The position numbers were made by a program, and so were the translations under genes. Source: JBOGEB01 sp050743125 (GTDB taxonomy: Bacteria; Actinomycetota; Nitriliruptoria; Euzebyales; Egibacteraceae). Taken from it: a stretch of DNA of 7,453 bases. Positions 1 to 5,456 of the stretch are shown here, piece by piece. The notes beneath the pieces are model-generated. The model was given only the letters and a program-made list of their open reading frames with translations. It was not told the DNA's origin and did not search any database. Position 1 is the first letter of the stretch; every line of letters begins with the position of its first letter. Where the stretch lies: positions 1 through 7,453 of the forward strand of contig JBOGEB010000200.1 of assembly GCA_050743125.1 (NCBI GenBank). Direction: 5' to 3'.

Positions 1-180
1 GCTGTCGACCAGCGCAAAATGCGCCGCAGGCGTCTTGCGGCCGGCGAACAGCGAGGCCACTGCCACCGAACGCCCGGTCGGGCACCATGTCAGGAGTTCA
101 GCGTCGATGCTGTGGTGCTTTCGCACGGATGCGGGGGAAAGCCTGACCACGTTCGATTCTTCCGGCCACAAGCACCAACA
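1..180 (-). CDS. Unrecognised coding stretch running off the left edge
   Basis: Read on the minus strand, the frame with codons starting at 180, 177 and so on stays open to the window edge. In its last 50 or so codons about three quarters of third positions are G or C, as expected for this genome. The final residues read VASLFAGRKTPAAHFALVDS. The same frame is open as far back as an ATG at 387, but the codon use there is mixed and that ATG lies inside the tRNA promoter, so the true start is probably downstream; GTG at 66 or 60 are candidates. I do not recognise the family. It could be the N-terminal part of a real gene or a decayed remnant like the others in this flank; the sequence beyond the left edge is needed to tell. 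Confidence 0.3.
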
Positions 181-260
181 GGGCCTCCGTACCCGCTTCC
201 CGGCGAGGTTCCCTTCCTTCGGGCGCACTGCTGTTCGCCATAAAGTTCGCGCCAGCGGAT

Positions 261-359
261 CTACCGCTGCGGCACATGGTGTCCGTACGTGCGCTGGCTC
301 TGGGGCGCGTCGTAGCCGCAGAGGCTGCATGTCTGACCCCTGTCGGTCACCCAGTTCAC
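261..359 (-). CDS. Short CxxC-containing ORF or gene remnant
   Basis: A minus-strand frame from GTG at 359 (alternative GTG at 350) to a TAG at 261-263 encodes 32 residues. Including the open codons just upstream (to 383), all but four of about 40 third positions are G or C, far better than the two other frames on this strand. The product holds CSLCGYDAP followed by YGHHVPQR, a CxxC with a downstream HH that could bind zinc. This layout loosely recalls the start of an HNH nuclease or a zinc ribbon, but too little is present to assign either. There is no clear Shine-Dalgarno sequence. Reading continues past the stop with residues that could be more of the same protein, so a decayed gene interrupted by a stop is as likely as a true 32-residue protein. 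It is divergent from the tRNA gene. Confidence 0.33.
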   Translation of the reverse strand: MNWVTDRGQTCSLCGYDAPQSQRTYGHHVPQR

Positions 360-372
360 GTTCAAGCTGACG

Positions 373-401
373 TTGGCGTGCCCTCATGGGACCGCTATAC
401 T
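373..401 (+). promoter_or_regulatory. Promoter of the tRNA-Lys gene
   Basis: A -35 box TTGGCG (373-378) and a -10 box TATACT (396-401) are separated by exactly 17 bases. Both are close to the housekeeping sigma-70/SigA consensus. The predicted start falls at about 407-408, the first base of the tRNA, so the primary transcript would have little or no 5' leader. The quality of the promoter argues that the tRNA gene is active even though its surroundings look decayed. Confidence 0.75.
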
Positions 402-407
402 CCCGGC

Positions 408-481
408 GGGTCGCTAGCTCAATTTGGCAGAGCAATCGGCTCTTAACCGATTGGTTCAGGGTTCGAGTCCCTGGCGGCCCA
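408..481 (+). tRNA. tRNA-Lys (anticodon CTT)
   Basis: A complete cloverleaf can be folded. The acceptor stem is 408-414 with 474-480 (one G-U pair). The D arm is GCTC 417-420 with GAGC 430-433. The anticodon stem is 435-439 with 447-451 around a loop with anticodon CTT at 442-444, which reads the lysine codon AAG. The variable loop is five bases (452-456). The T stem is 457-461 with 469-473 around TTCGAGT, and A481 is the discriminator. CCA is not encoded; the next bases are CTT. The AAG-reading lysine tRNA is the main one in a high-GC genome. tRNA 3' ends are common integration sites, and the right-hand neighbour region has lower GC and broken genes, but no second copy of the tRNA 3' end was seen in this window. 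Confidence 0.95.
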
Positions 482-700
482 CTTCATCAACGCTTCTCCA
501 GTCGTTCGTGCGTGCTCACACACAGCGGGACATTGAACAGAACAGCTACTCAGATAAGAACTCTCACTACGGCCCCCTAACGCGGGAAAGGCACAAAACG
601 GAGGGTCGTGAGCAGCAGCTTCCAAGTAGGTCTTAGCAAAAGCATGAACGTAGAAAGCCAGAGCTGACAAAAGAGGCGGGCAACAAACATCGTTCCAGTG
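482..700. other. Gene-free, lower-GC spacer after the tRNA
   Basis: Counted by eye, the GC content is roughly 50-57 % in successive 60-base lines, well below the GC-rich core genes further right. The frames that are open here show no convincing third-position G/C bias. No convincing intrinsic terminator for the tRNA was found, only a poor imperfect repeat near 507-525. The stretch looks like decayed or foreign DNA; no integrase, transposase end or tRNA fragment is visible. Confidence 0.5.
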
Positions 701-852
701 CTCTCGGTGGAGGCGCTCAACGGAGTTTCTTCCCTCACGAGCCTTCCGCAATTGAAGGCAATCATCGCGGGCCGCAAGCAGCTTCTGGAGCACCGACTCG
801 ACCTCGAACGCGACCGCCGGAAAGCCCGGCCGCCATCGCTGTGGACGCTCAC
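700..852 (-). pseudogene. Remnant of a small helical protein, second gene of a decayed pair
   Basis: A GTG at 852-850 overlaps the stop codon of the upstream remnant (GTGA), the usual actinobacterial coupling of two genes in one operon. From there about ten codons have good third-position G/C use (VSVHSDGGRA). The coding signal then passes to another frame, giving FPAVAFEVESVLQKLLAARD and continuing through CLQLRKAREGRNSVERLHRE, a charged and probably helical or coiled-coil stretch. Codon bias fades toward about 700, where the lower-GC spacer begins. One frameshift near 820 is needed to join the two parts. Family not recognised. It could instead be two unrelated chance frames, but the coupling to the upstream remnant and the codon bias favour a decayed gene. 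Confidence 0.4.
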
Positions 853-1398
853 GACGCAAGCCCCTCCGAGCCCCCGCGCTGCGGAGGCTGCTCCACAATC
901 CCTGCTGGATCGGGGCGGAAGAAGCGGCCGACGACGGGGATCTCCCAGAACGACTCCGCACGGGCGACCACGATGCCGGTCTCGGGAAGGTGCGCAGGGG
1001 GCTCGTACACGAGGTACCGCGGTCGCCACTCTGAACATCAACAGCGACTCGATCTGGAACAGCTCGGACAGCGAGTGGACCCCGGCGCTCCAGGCGAGCG
1101 CTCAGGGTCTCCTCGGCGGTGGCTTTGGGATCGACGACCGCGCGGAAGGTCGCGAAGTCCAGCCCGACGCCGGTGCAGCCCTGGGACTGCAGCCCTGGGA
1201 CTGCAGATGACGCATCGCCCCGGTCAACACCGGGTGACGCCGCGTCACGTCCAGGGACCATCCGCCGACGCCAGGGGCAGGACGAACTGGCAAAACGCTC
1301 CGGGCGTCCCGTTTCGCGATTGCGGACTCGACCCAATACGCCCGTAACTGCGTACCCGCACGCGCGAGGGGCGTGCACATTCGCCCGGTGCGGGCCAC
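849..1398 (-). pseudogene. Multiply frameshifted gene of unknown family
   Basis: Strong third-position G/C bias and protein-like sequence run along the minus strand but hop between frames. The pieces are about 1350-1303 (RAYWVESAIAKRDA), 1295-1260 (CQFVLPLASADG), 1260-1201 (WSLDVTRRHPVLTGAMRHLQ), about 1186-1082 (GVGLDFATFRAVVDPKATAE), 1080-1021 (VHSLSELFQIESLLMFRVAT) and 1019-849 (YLVYEPPAHLPETGIVVARA then ESFWEIPVVGRFFRPDP, ending GLAS and TGA). The break at 1174-1206 is a 14-bp tandem duplication; taking one copy out rejoins HLQSQGC to TGVGLDF in frame. The break at 1080-1083 lies in a run of four G, consistent with one inserted base. The reconstructed protein would be roughly 170-185 residues. 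No signal peptide or known domain is recognised. Neighbouring genes are intact, so this is decay rather than poor sequence quality. The 5' limit is uncertain. Confidence 0.6.
1174..1206. repeat. 14-bp tandem duplication, 2.4 copies
   Basis: TGCAGCCCTGGGAC occurs twice in a row (1174-1187 and 1188-1201) and is followed by a partial third copy, TGCAG (1202-1206). Fourteen is not a multiple of three, so the duplication shifts the frame of the minus-strand gene it lies in. Collapsing it to one copy restores a continuous frame with good codon use on both sides, which suggests a slippage event that helped to inactivate the gene. Confidence 0.85.
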
Positions 1399-1412
1399 AG
1401 TCCGGGGCCACC

Positions 1413-1418
1413 TACGCT
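1413..1418 (+). promoter_or_regulatory. -10 element for leaderless murJ transcription
   Basis: TACGCT fits the actinobacterial -10 pattern TANNNT and ends seven bases before the ATG at 1426, placing the predicted transcript start on or next to the start codon. No Shine-Dalgarno sequence precedes the ATG, as expected for a leaderless mRNA. No good -35 box is visible. Confidence 0.45.
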
Positions 1419-1425
1419 ACCCGGG

Positions 1426-3057
1426 ATGACCGATCTCTCGCAGGCAGCAGCGAGCGAGGACGCCGGAGTCCGCGCGTCGCGGCGGCAGGCGCCGCTGATG
1501 GCCGCCGGCACGCTGGCGTCCCGGCTGACGGGGTTCGTGCGGACCGCGGCGATCGTTGCCGTGCTCGGCGTCTCGAGGGTCGGCGACGCGTACAACACCG
1601 CGAACACGCTCCCGAACGTCCTGTACTTCCTGGTGACGGGCCAGACGGTGTCGTCGCTCGTCGTGACGCTGCTCGCGCAAGCGCCCGACGGGGACCAACG
1701 GCGGCGGCGGGCCGAGGTGATCGGGAGCGCGGTGACGGTGGTGACCGGGGTGGCGTCGATCGCCGTGCTCGTGCTCGCGCCACTGATCATCCGCCTCTAC
1801 GCGCTCGAGCTCCGCGGCGCGCCTGACTACCGCATGTACGTGCGCGTGGCCAGCTTCTGGCTGATGCTGTTCGCCCCGCAGATCCTCTGCTACGGCCTGA
1901 GCGCGTACGCGACCGCGGTGCTGAACGCCCATGGACGGCTCGCGCTCGCGGGGTTCGCGCCCGTGGCGACGAACGTCATCACGATTGGAGGCGTCGCCGC
2001 GTACGTCGCCACGGGCGGGCCGAACCCGGCGAGGCTCTCTGGGCTCGGGGCGGTTCCCCTCGTTGTCCTCGGCGCGGCGACGACGCTCGGAGTGGCGGCG
2101 ATGGCGGCGATCCAGCTCGCCGGGGCGCGCCGCGTCCTGCCCGGCCCGAGGCTGCGGCTGCGTCCCCGGCTCCACCGGCGCGACCCCGTGCTGCGCGAGC
2201 TGCTCAGCCTGGGTCGGTGGACGTTCGCCTACGTCGTGGCCAACCAGGTCGGCCTGTCGGTCGTGATCGCGCTCGCGACCCCGACGGGTGGCGCCCTGAC
2301 CGCGTACCAGACCGCGTTCATGATCATGCAGCTGCCGTTTGCGATCGTGGCGGTGTCGGTCTTCTCGGCGCTCGCACCACGCCTGGCGACCACGGCGACG
2401 AAAGACCGGGCCGGGTTCGCGGGCGCGCTCTCGACCGGCTTCCGGCTGTCGACCGCCCTGCTCCTGCCGGCAGGGATCGGGCTCGCTGTGCTGGCCCAGC
2501 CGATCGCCGACCTGTTGATCGGGTACGGGCAGGCCACCGGTGAGGGTGCGGTGCTCGTGGCGGTGGCGCTGCGTTGGTTCGGGGTGGCACTCGTCCCGTT
2601 CACCACCTTCCAGCTGCTCACCCGCGGCTTCTACTCGCTGCCCGACGCCCGCACCCCCGCTCTGGTCAACATCGCGGTGAACGCGGTGAACGTCGTCGCT
2701 GCCGTGGCGCTGACCGCGGTGCTCGCCGGGGCAAAGCAACGGGTGGCCGGCCTGGTCGTCGCGTATGCGCTGTCCTACGTCACCGGCGTGGTCCTGCTCG
2801 GCTGGCTGCTCGCCCGCCGCCGTGAGGGGGTCTGGAAAGGCGCGACCAGGGCGGTCGCGACGGCCGGCCTCGCGAGCACGGCGATGGTTGGCTGCCTTGT
2901 CGCGCTCCAGCGCGTCTGGCCAGCCCCAAGCGCGCAGGCGACGGCGAGCCTCCGCACGCTCGGCCTCGCCGCGGCCGGCGCGATCGTCTATCTCGTGACC
3001 GCGCTGCTCGCCCGCAGCCCCGAGCTCACGCAGATCCGCGGGCAGGGCATCCGCTGA
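1426..3057 (+). CDS. murJ: MurJ/MviN-family lipid II flippase
   Basis: Integral membrane protein of 543 residues, in the usual MurJ core range, of the MOP exporter superfamily. The family moves the peptidoglycan precursor lipid II from the inner to the outer face of the cytoplasmic membrane. After a short polar N-terminus, the first segment carries the family signature: SRLTGFVR (32-39), GDAYNTANTLPN (53-64) and QTVSSLVVTLLAQ (73-85). R33, R39 and D54 fall where conserved charged residues of MurJ lie. Hydrophobic segments continue to the C-terminus, compatible with about 14 helices. The GRW and ANQVG pattern around residues 263-276 and the LTRGFYSLPDARTP stretch near 403-416 also match the family. 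It lacks the long cytosolic kinase-like C-terminal extension known from the mycobacterial homologue. It stands alone on the plus strand and converges on the sigma-factor gene. It may be a second MurJ-type paralogue rather than the main flippase; the rest of the genome would decide. Confidence 0.88.
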   Translation: MTDLSQAAASEDAGVRASRRQAPLMAAGTLASRLTGFVRTAAIVAVLGVSRVGDAYNTANTLPNVLYFLVTGQTVSSLVVTLLAQAPDGDQRRRRAEVIGSAVTVVTGVASIAVLVLAPLIIRLYALELRGAPDYRMYVRVASFWLMLFAPQILCYGLSAYATAVLNAHGRLALAGFAPVATNVITIGGVAAYVATGGPNPARLSGLGAVPLVVLGAATTLGVAAMAAIQLAGARRVLPGPRLRLRPRLHRRDPVLRELLSLGRWTFAYVVANQVGLSVVIALATPTGGALTAYQTAFMIMQLPFAIVAVSVFSALAPRLATTATKDRAGFAGALSTGFRLSTALLLPAGIGLAVLAQPIADLLIGYGQATGEGAVLVAVALRWFGVALVPFTTFQLLTRGFYSLPDARTPALVNIAVNAVNVVAAVALTAVLAGAKQRVAGLVVAYALSYVTGVVLLGWLLARRREGVWKGATRAVATAGLASTAMVGCLVALQRVWPAPSAQATASLRTLGLAAAGAIVYLVTALLARSPELTQIRGQGIR

Positions 3058-3113
3058 CAGCAAGCGCTGGCAGAGCGTCACCCCATGGCCTGAAACAGGT
3101 GTCGAAACTCCTC

Positions 3114-3152
3114 AAGGGCGGTGTCGCCGACGAAAGCTCGCCCGGGCCCTTT
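3114..3152. terminator. Possible bidirectional terminator between convergent genes
   Basis: The 102-bp gap between the convergent murJ and sigma-factor genes contains AAGGGC (3114-3119), which pairs with GCCCTT (3146-3151) around a GC-rich loop that can fold further. The right arm runs into a short TTTAAG. The stem is short, so this is only a candidate; it is the best hairpin found in the gap. Confidence 0.3.
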
Positions 3153-3159
3153 AAGACGC

Positions 3160-3819
3160 CTATCGCACCATGGAGTCCGACTTCGCCTGTGTCGGCACGG
3201 CGACGAGCCTCGCGAGCGACCGCAGGGCGCGATACTGCAACGCCCGGATCGCACCGGCAGTCTTGCCCATCGCCTCGGCGGTCTCCGGGACGTCGAGGTG
3301 CTGGATGAACCGCAGGTTGAGCACCTCGGCCTGCTCGTCCTTGAGCTGGCCCAGCGCGGTCCTGACCTGCTGAGCAGTCTCCCGGGACAGCAGCGCCGTC
3401 TCCGGGTCGCCCGCACCGTCCGGCGAGGGGGTCTCACAGACCTCGTCGAAGCTGGCCTCTAGGCGGAACGACGCGGACTTGAAATGGTCGTGGACCCGGT
3501 TCCGGGCAATCGTCAGCAGCCATGCCCCAAAGTCGACGCCCCGCTGGCGGAATGTGCCGATGCAGCGCAGCGCCCGCATGAACACGTCCGCCGTCAGGTC
3601 CTCCGCCGTCGGCCGGTTCCCGACCCGATGGAGGACGTAGGCGTACACCGTGTTGAGGTACCGGTCGTAGAGCCGCGCGAACGACTGGACACAGCCCGCC
3701 TGGGCGGCCGCGATCAGCTGGACGACGTCGGTGGTCGCACCGGCCGGGGCAGGGCGGGCGCCTGACGCGGCGGGATGCGCAGGCGGGTCGAGGCTCACCT
3801 TGCTGGGGCCGTGCTCCAC
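3160..3819 (-). CDS. BldN-like ECF RNA polymerase sigma factor
   Basis: Product of 219 residues from GTG at 3819, chosen because GGAGG lies five bases upstream; the frame is open further upstream, but that part is not sigma-like. Region 2 spans about 45-118: SFARLYDRYLNTVYAYVLHR, then GNRPTAEDLTADVFMRALR and GAWLLTIARNRVHDHFKS. Region 4 spans about 153-206 (ALGQLKDEQAEVLNLRF, the helix-turn-helix VPETAEAMGKTAGAIRALQY, then RALRSLARL). The TAEDLT, DFGAWLLTIARN, DHFKS, ETAEAMGK and QYRALR(S/T)LARL blocks closely resemble BldN of Streptomyces, a sigma factor of development. The N-terminal 30 residues are Pro/Ala-rich and probably disordered. BldN is held by the membrane anti-sigma factor RsbN encoded next to it; here the gene downstream is the convergent murJ and no anti-sigma gene is seen, so control must be by promoter, distant partner or proteolysis. 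The regulon cannot be told from the sequence. Confidence 0.9.
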   Translation of the reverse strand: MEHGPSKVSLDPPAHPAASGARPAPAGATTDVVQLIAAAQAGCVQSFARLYDRYLNTVYAYVLHRVGNRPTAEDLTADVFMRALRCIGTFRQRGVDFGAWLLTIARNRVHDHFKSASFRLEASFDEVCETPSPDGAGDPETALLSRETAQQVRTALGQLKDEQAEVLNLRFIQHLDVPETAEAMGKTAGAIRALQYRALRSLARLVAVPTQAKSDSMVR

Positions 3820-3824
3820 GCAGC

Positions 3825-3829
3825 CCTCC
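3825..3829 (-). promoter_or_regulatory. Shine-Dalgarno sequence that sets the sigma-factor start
   Basis: On the minus strand GGAGG lies five bases before the GTG at 3819. It is the only good ribosome-binding site in the upstream open frame and fixes the start of the sigma factor, excluding the longer versions beginning up to 81 codons earlier. Confidence 0.7.
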
Positions 3830-3921
3830 ACCTGCCGCTTTCCCAGTCGCGGGGCTGCCACCAGTCTCGTTGCCTTCCGGATACGATGCTCCCGCCACCC
3901 GCAACGCGCGGGAGAATGGAC

Positions 3922-3938
3922 ACGATAGCGAACGATAG
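3922..3938. promoter_or_regulatory. Paired direct repeats upstream of the sigma-factor gene
   Basis: ACGATAG occurs at 3922-3928 and again at 3932-3938, ten base pairs (about one helical turn) apart, roughly 100 bp before the sigma-factor start. A third partial copy, ACGAT, lies at 3893-3897. This spacing is typical of a site for a protein binding one face of the DNA. No regulator can be named, and the repeats are short enough to be chance. Confidence 0.3.
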
Positions 3939-4058
3939 GTGAGCCCGTCCACTGTTCGTTCGCGCCGCTCATACGCGCGAAGGGCCGAAACGTCCCAGCC
4001 CGACGAGGCGTGGACGGGTGAGGCCGTGGCGTGCGAGACGACTCCCCGATCTGATCCT

Positions 4059-4071
4059 CCACGAAGCGTGG
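4059..4071. terminator. Small hairpin after rdgB
   Basis: CCACG (4059-4063) and CGTGG (4067-4071) form a perfect 5-bp stem with a three-base loop, 36 bases beyond the rdgB stop codon. There is no T-run. It could be a weak end of the murI-rdgB transcript. The rest of the 287-bp gap between rdgB and the sigma-factor gene shows only the paired repeats. Confidence 0.25.
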
Positions 4072-4106
4072 CGAGCGCGCAACGACGTCGCCGTCCCAAA
4101 CTCGGG

Positions 4107-4703
4107 CTAGACGCTCTCGAGCAGCTCGGCGACGGCCGAGCGGAGCGCGCGGAACGCCTTGCCTCGGTGGGAGATGGCGTCCTTCTCCTCAGGAAGCATC
4201 TCGGCGGTGGTGCGTAACTCGCCCACGGGCTGAAAGATCGGGTCGTAGCCGAACCCGCCCTCACCGCGCGGCTCATCGACGATGTGGCCGTCAAGGGTGC
4301 CCTCGGCGGTCCACTCCCGTCCGTCCGGGACGACGAGCGCGGCGACGCAGACGAACCGTGCCGACCGCCCCGGGCGGGACCGCAGCCGCTCGAGCACGAG
4401 GCGGAGGTTCGCCTCGTCGTCGGCCTGCGGGCCGGCGTAACGGGCCGAGCGCACGCCGGGCTCGCCGTCGAGCTGGTCGACGACCAGGCCCGAGTCGTCC
4501 GCGAGCGCGGGCAGCCCACACACCCTCGCGGCGGCGCGAGCCTTGCCGAGCGCGTTCTGCATGAAGCTGTCCCCGGTCTCGTCAAACTCAGGTAGGCCAA
4601 GGTCCTTTGCGCTGCACAGCTCGACGTCCAAGCCCTCCAGGATGCGCCGAAGCTCGACCAGCTTTCCCCGGTTTCTGGTCGCGAGCACGATCCGGGCAGT
4701 CAC
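4107..4703 (-). CDS. rdgB: XTP/dITP diphosphatase (non-canonical purine NTP pyrophosphatase)
   Basis: Cytosolic Ham1/RdgB-family enzyme of 198 residues, the normal family length. It hydrolyses dITP, ITP and XTP to the monophosphate and pyrophosphate, keeping deaminated purines out of DNA and RNA. Visible family motifs are TRNRGK (9-14, the nucleotide/phosphate-binding N-terminus), ADDSGLVVD (68-76, with the metal-binding and catalytic acids), SARYAG (86-91), GGFGYDPIF (149-157) and SHRGKAFRAL (178-187). The ATG at 4703 puts the first strand ARIVLATRN at the expected place. It is the last gene of the operon, 33 bp after rph. The rph-rdgB pairing is widespread in bacteria and matches Rv1340-Rv1341. 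Confidence 0.96.
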   Translation of the reverse strand: MTARIVLATRNRGKLVELRRILEGLDVELCSAKDLGLPEFDETGDSFMQNALGKARAAARVCGLPALADDSGLVVDQLDGEPGVRSARYAGPQADDEANLRLVLERLRSRPGRSARFVCVAALVVPDGREWTAEGTLDGHIVDEPRGEGGFGYDPIFQPVGELRTTAEMLPEEKDAISHRGKAFRALRSAVAELLESV

Positions 4704-4736
4704 GTGAGCGCAGCCGTATCTGCAGTCGTCATCCGC

Positions 4737-5456
4737 CTATGGTCCGGTGTGCGCCGCCTGCAGGGCGAAGAGCTCGGTACAGCCCTTGGCGGCAAGCTCG
4801 AGCATGACGTCCAGCTCCTCCCGGGAGAACGTCGCGCCCTCTGCGGTGCCCTGAACCTCCACGAACCGGCCGTCCCCTGCCATGACGACGTTCATGTCGA
4901 CATCCGCAACGGCGTCCTCCACGTAGGAGAGGTCGAGGAGGACCTGGCCTTTGATCACCCCGACGCTCACCGCCGCAAGCGGGTCAAGACGTGGTCGTGC
5001 AGCCAGGCGCCCATCGACGGTGAGGCGGTCCAGCGCGAGCGCGAGCGCGACCCACGCCCCGGTGATTGACGCCGTGCGGGTGCCGCCGTCGGCTTGGAGG
5101 ACGTCGCAGTCGATCTGGATCGAGTGCTCTCCCAGCGCGGACATGTCGATGACCGAGCGCAGGCTGCGGCCGATCAGCCGCTGGATCTCATGGGTGCGAC
5201 CGGAAACCCGGCCCCGCGATGACTCGCGTGTCGTCCGCTCGGCGGTCGCGCGCGGGAGCATCGAGTACTCGGCGGTCACCCAGCCCTCGCCCTGCCCGCG
5301 CCGCCAGCGCGGCACGCCAGCCTCCACCGAGGCGGCGCAGAGCACCTGGGTCTTGCCACACACGATGAGCGCCGAGCCCTCGGCGTACTCCTGCACGCCC
5401 GTGGTGATGGTCACCGGGCGCATCGTGCCGGGGGCGCGCCCGTCAGGTCGGTTCAT
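4737..5456 (-). CDS. rph: Ribonuclease PH
   Basis: Phosphate-dependent 3'-5' exoribonuclease of 239 residues, full family length; it trims the 3' ends of tRNA precursors and other stable RNAs, as a hexameric ring in the cytoplasm. The N-terminus RPDGRAPGTMRPVTI (3-17) is the family start. Other marks are GWVTAEYSMLPRAT (58-71), GRTHEIQRLIGRSLR (86-100, whose arginine binds RNA), DGGTRTASITGAW (123-135, with the phosphate-binding GTR at 125-127), and DLSYVEDAVADVDMNVV (175-191, with the metal-binding aspartates). The ATG at 5456 overlaps the stop of the upstream phosphodiesterase gene by four bases (ATGA), indicating translational coupling. A GCGCGA triplet repeat at 5033-5050 encodes ALALAL and stays in frame. 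Confidence 0.97.
   Translation of the reverse strand: MNRPDGRAPGTMRPVTITTGVQEYAEGSALIVCGKTQVLCAASVEAGVPRWRRGQGEGWVTAEYSMLPRATAERTTRESSRGRVSGRTHEIQRLIGRSLRSVIDMSALGEHSIQIDCDVLQADGGTRTASITGAWVALALALDRLTVDGRLAARPRLDPLAAVSVGVIKGQVLLDLSYVEDAVADVDMNVVMAGDGRFVEVQGTAEGATFSREELDVMLELAAKGCTELFALQAAHTGP

Noticed and set aside
386..636. Two plus-strand frames reading across the tRNA.
   Set aside because: They translate the tRNA itself and the low-GC spacer; no ribosome-binding site or codon bias.
443..1411. A 322-residue minus-strand open frame.
   Set aside because: Only parts of it carry codon bias; it crosses the frame breaks of the decayed gene and ends inside the antisense of the tRNA (the telltale AARDSNPEP residues).
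482..1425. Integrase, insertion-sequence ends or a duplicated tRNA 3' end marking an att site.
   Set aside because: No terminal inverted repeats, transposase motifs or copy of the tRNA T-arm/acceptor were found in the window.
1417..3081. A 554-residue minus-strand frame.
   Set aside because: It is antisense to the intact murJ; its Arg/His/Glu-rich composition is typical of GC-rich antisense shadows.
3434..4600. A 388-residue minus-strand frame overlapping the sigma factor and rdgB.
   Set aside because: It is out of frame with two well-supported genes; composition is shadow-like (Arg/Ser/Pro-rich).
5033..5050. GCGCGA repeated three times inside rph.
   Set aside because: It encodes an ordinary ALALAL stretch in frame, so it is best explained as codon-level repetition.
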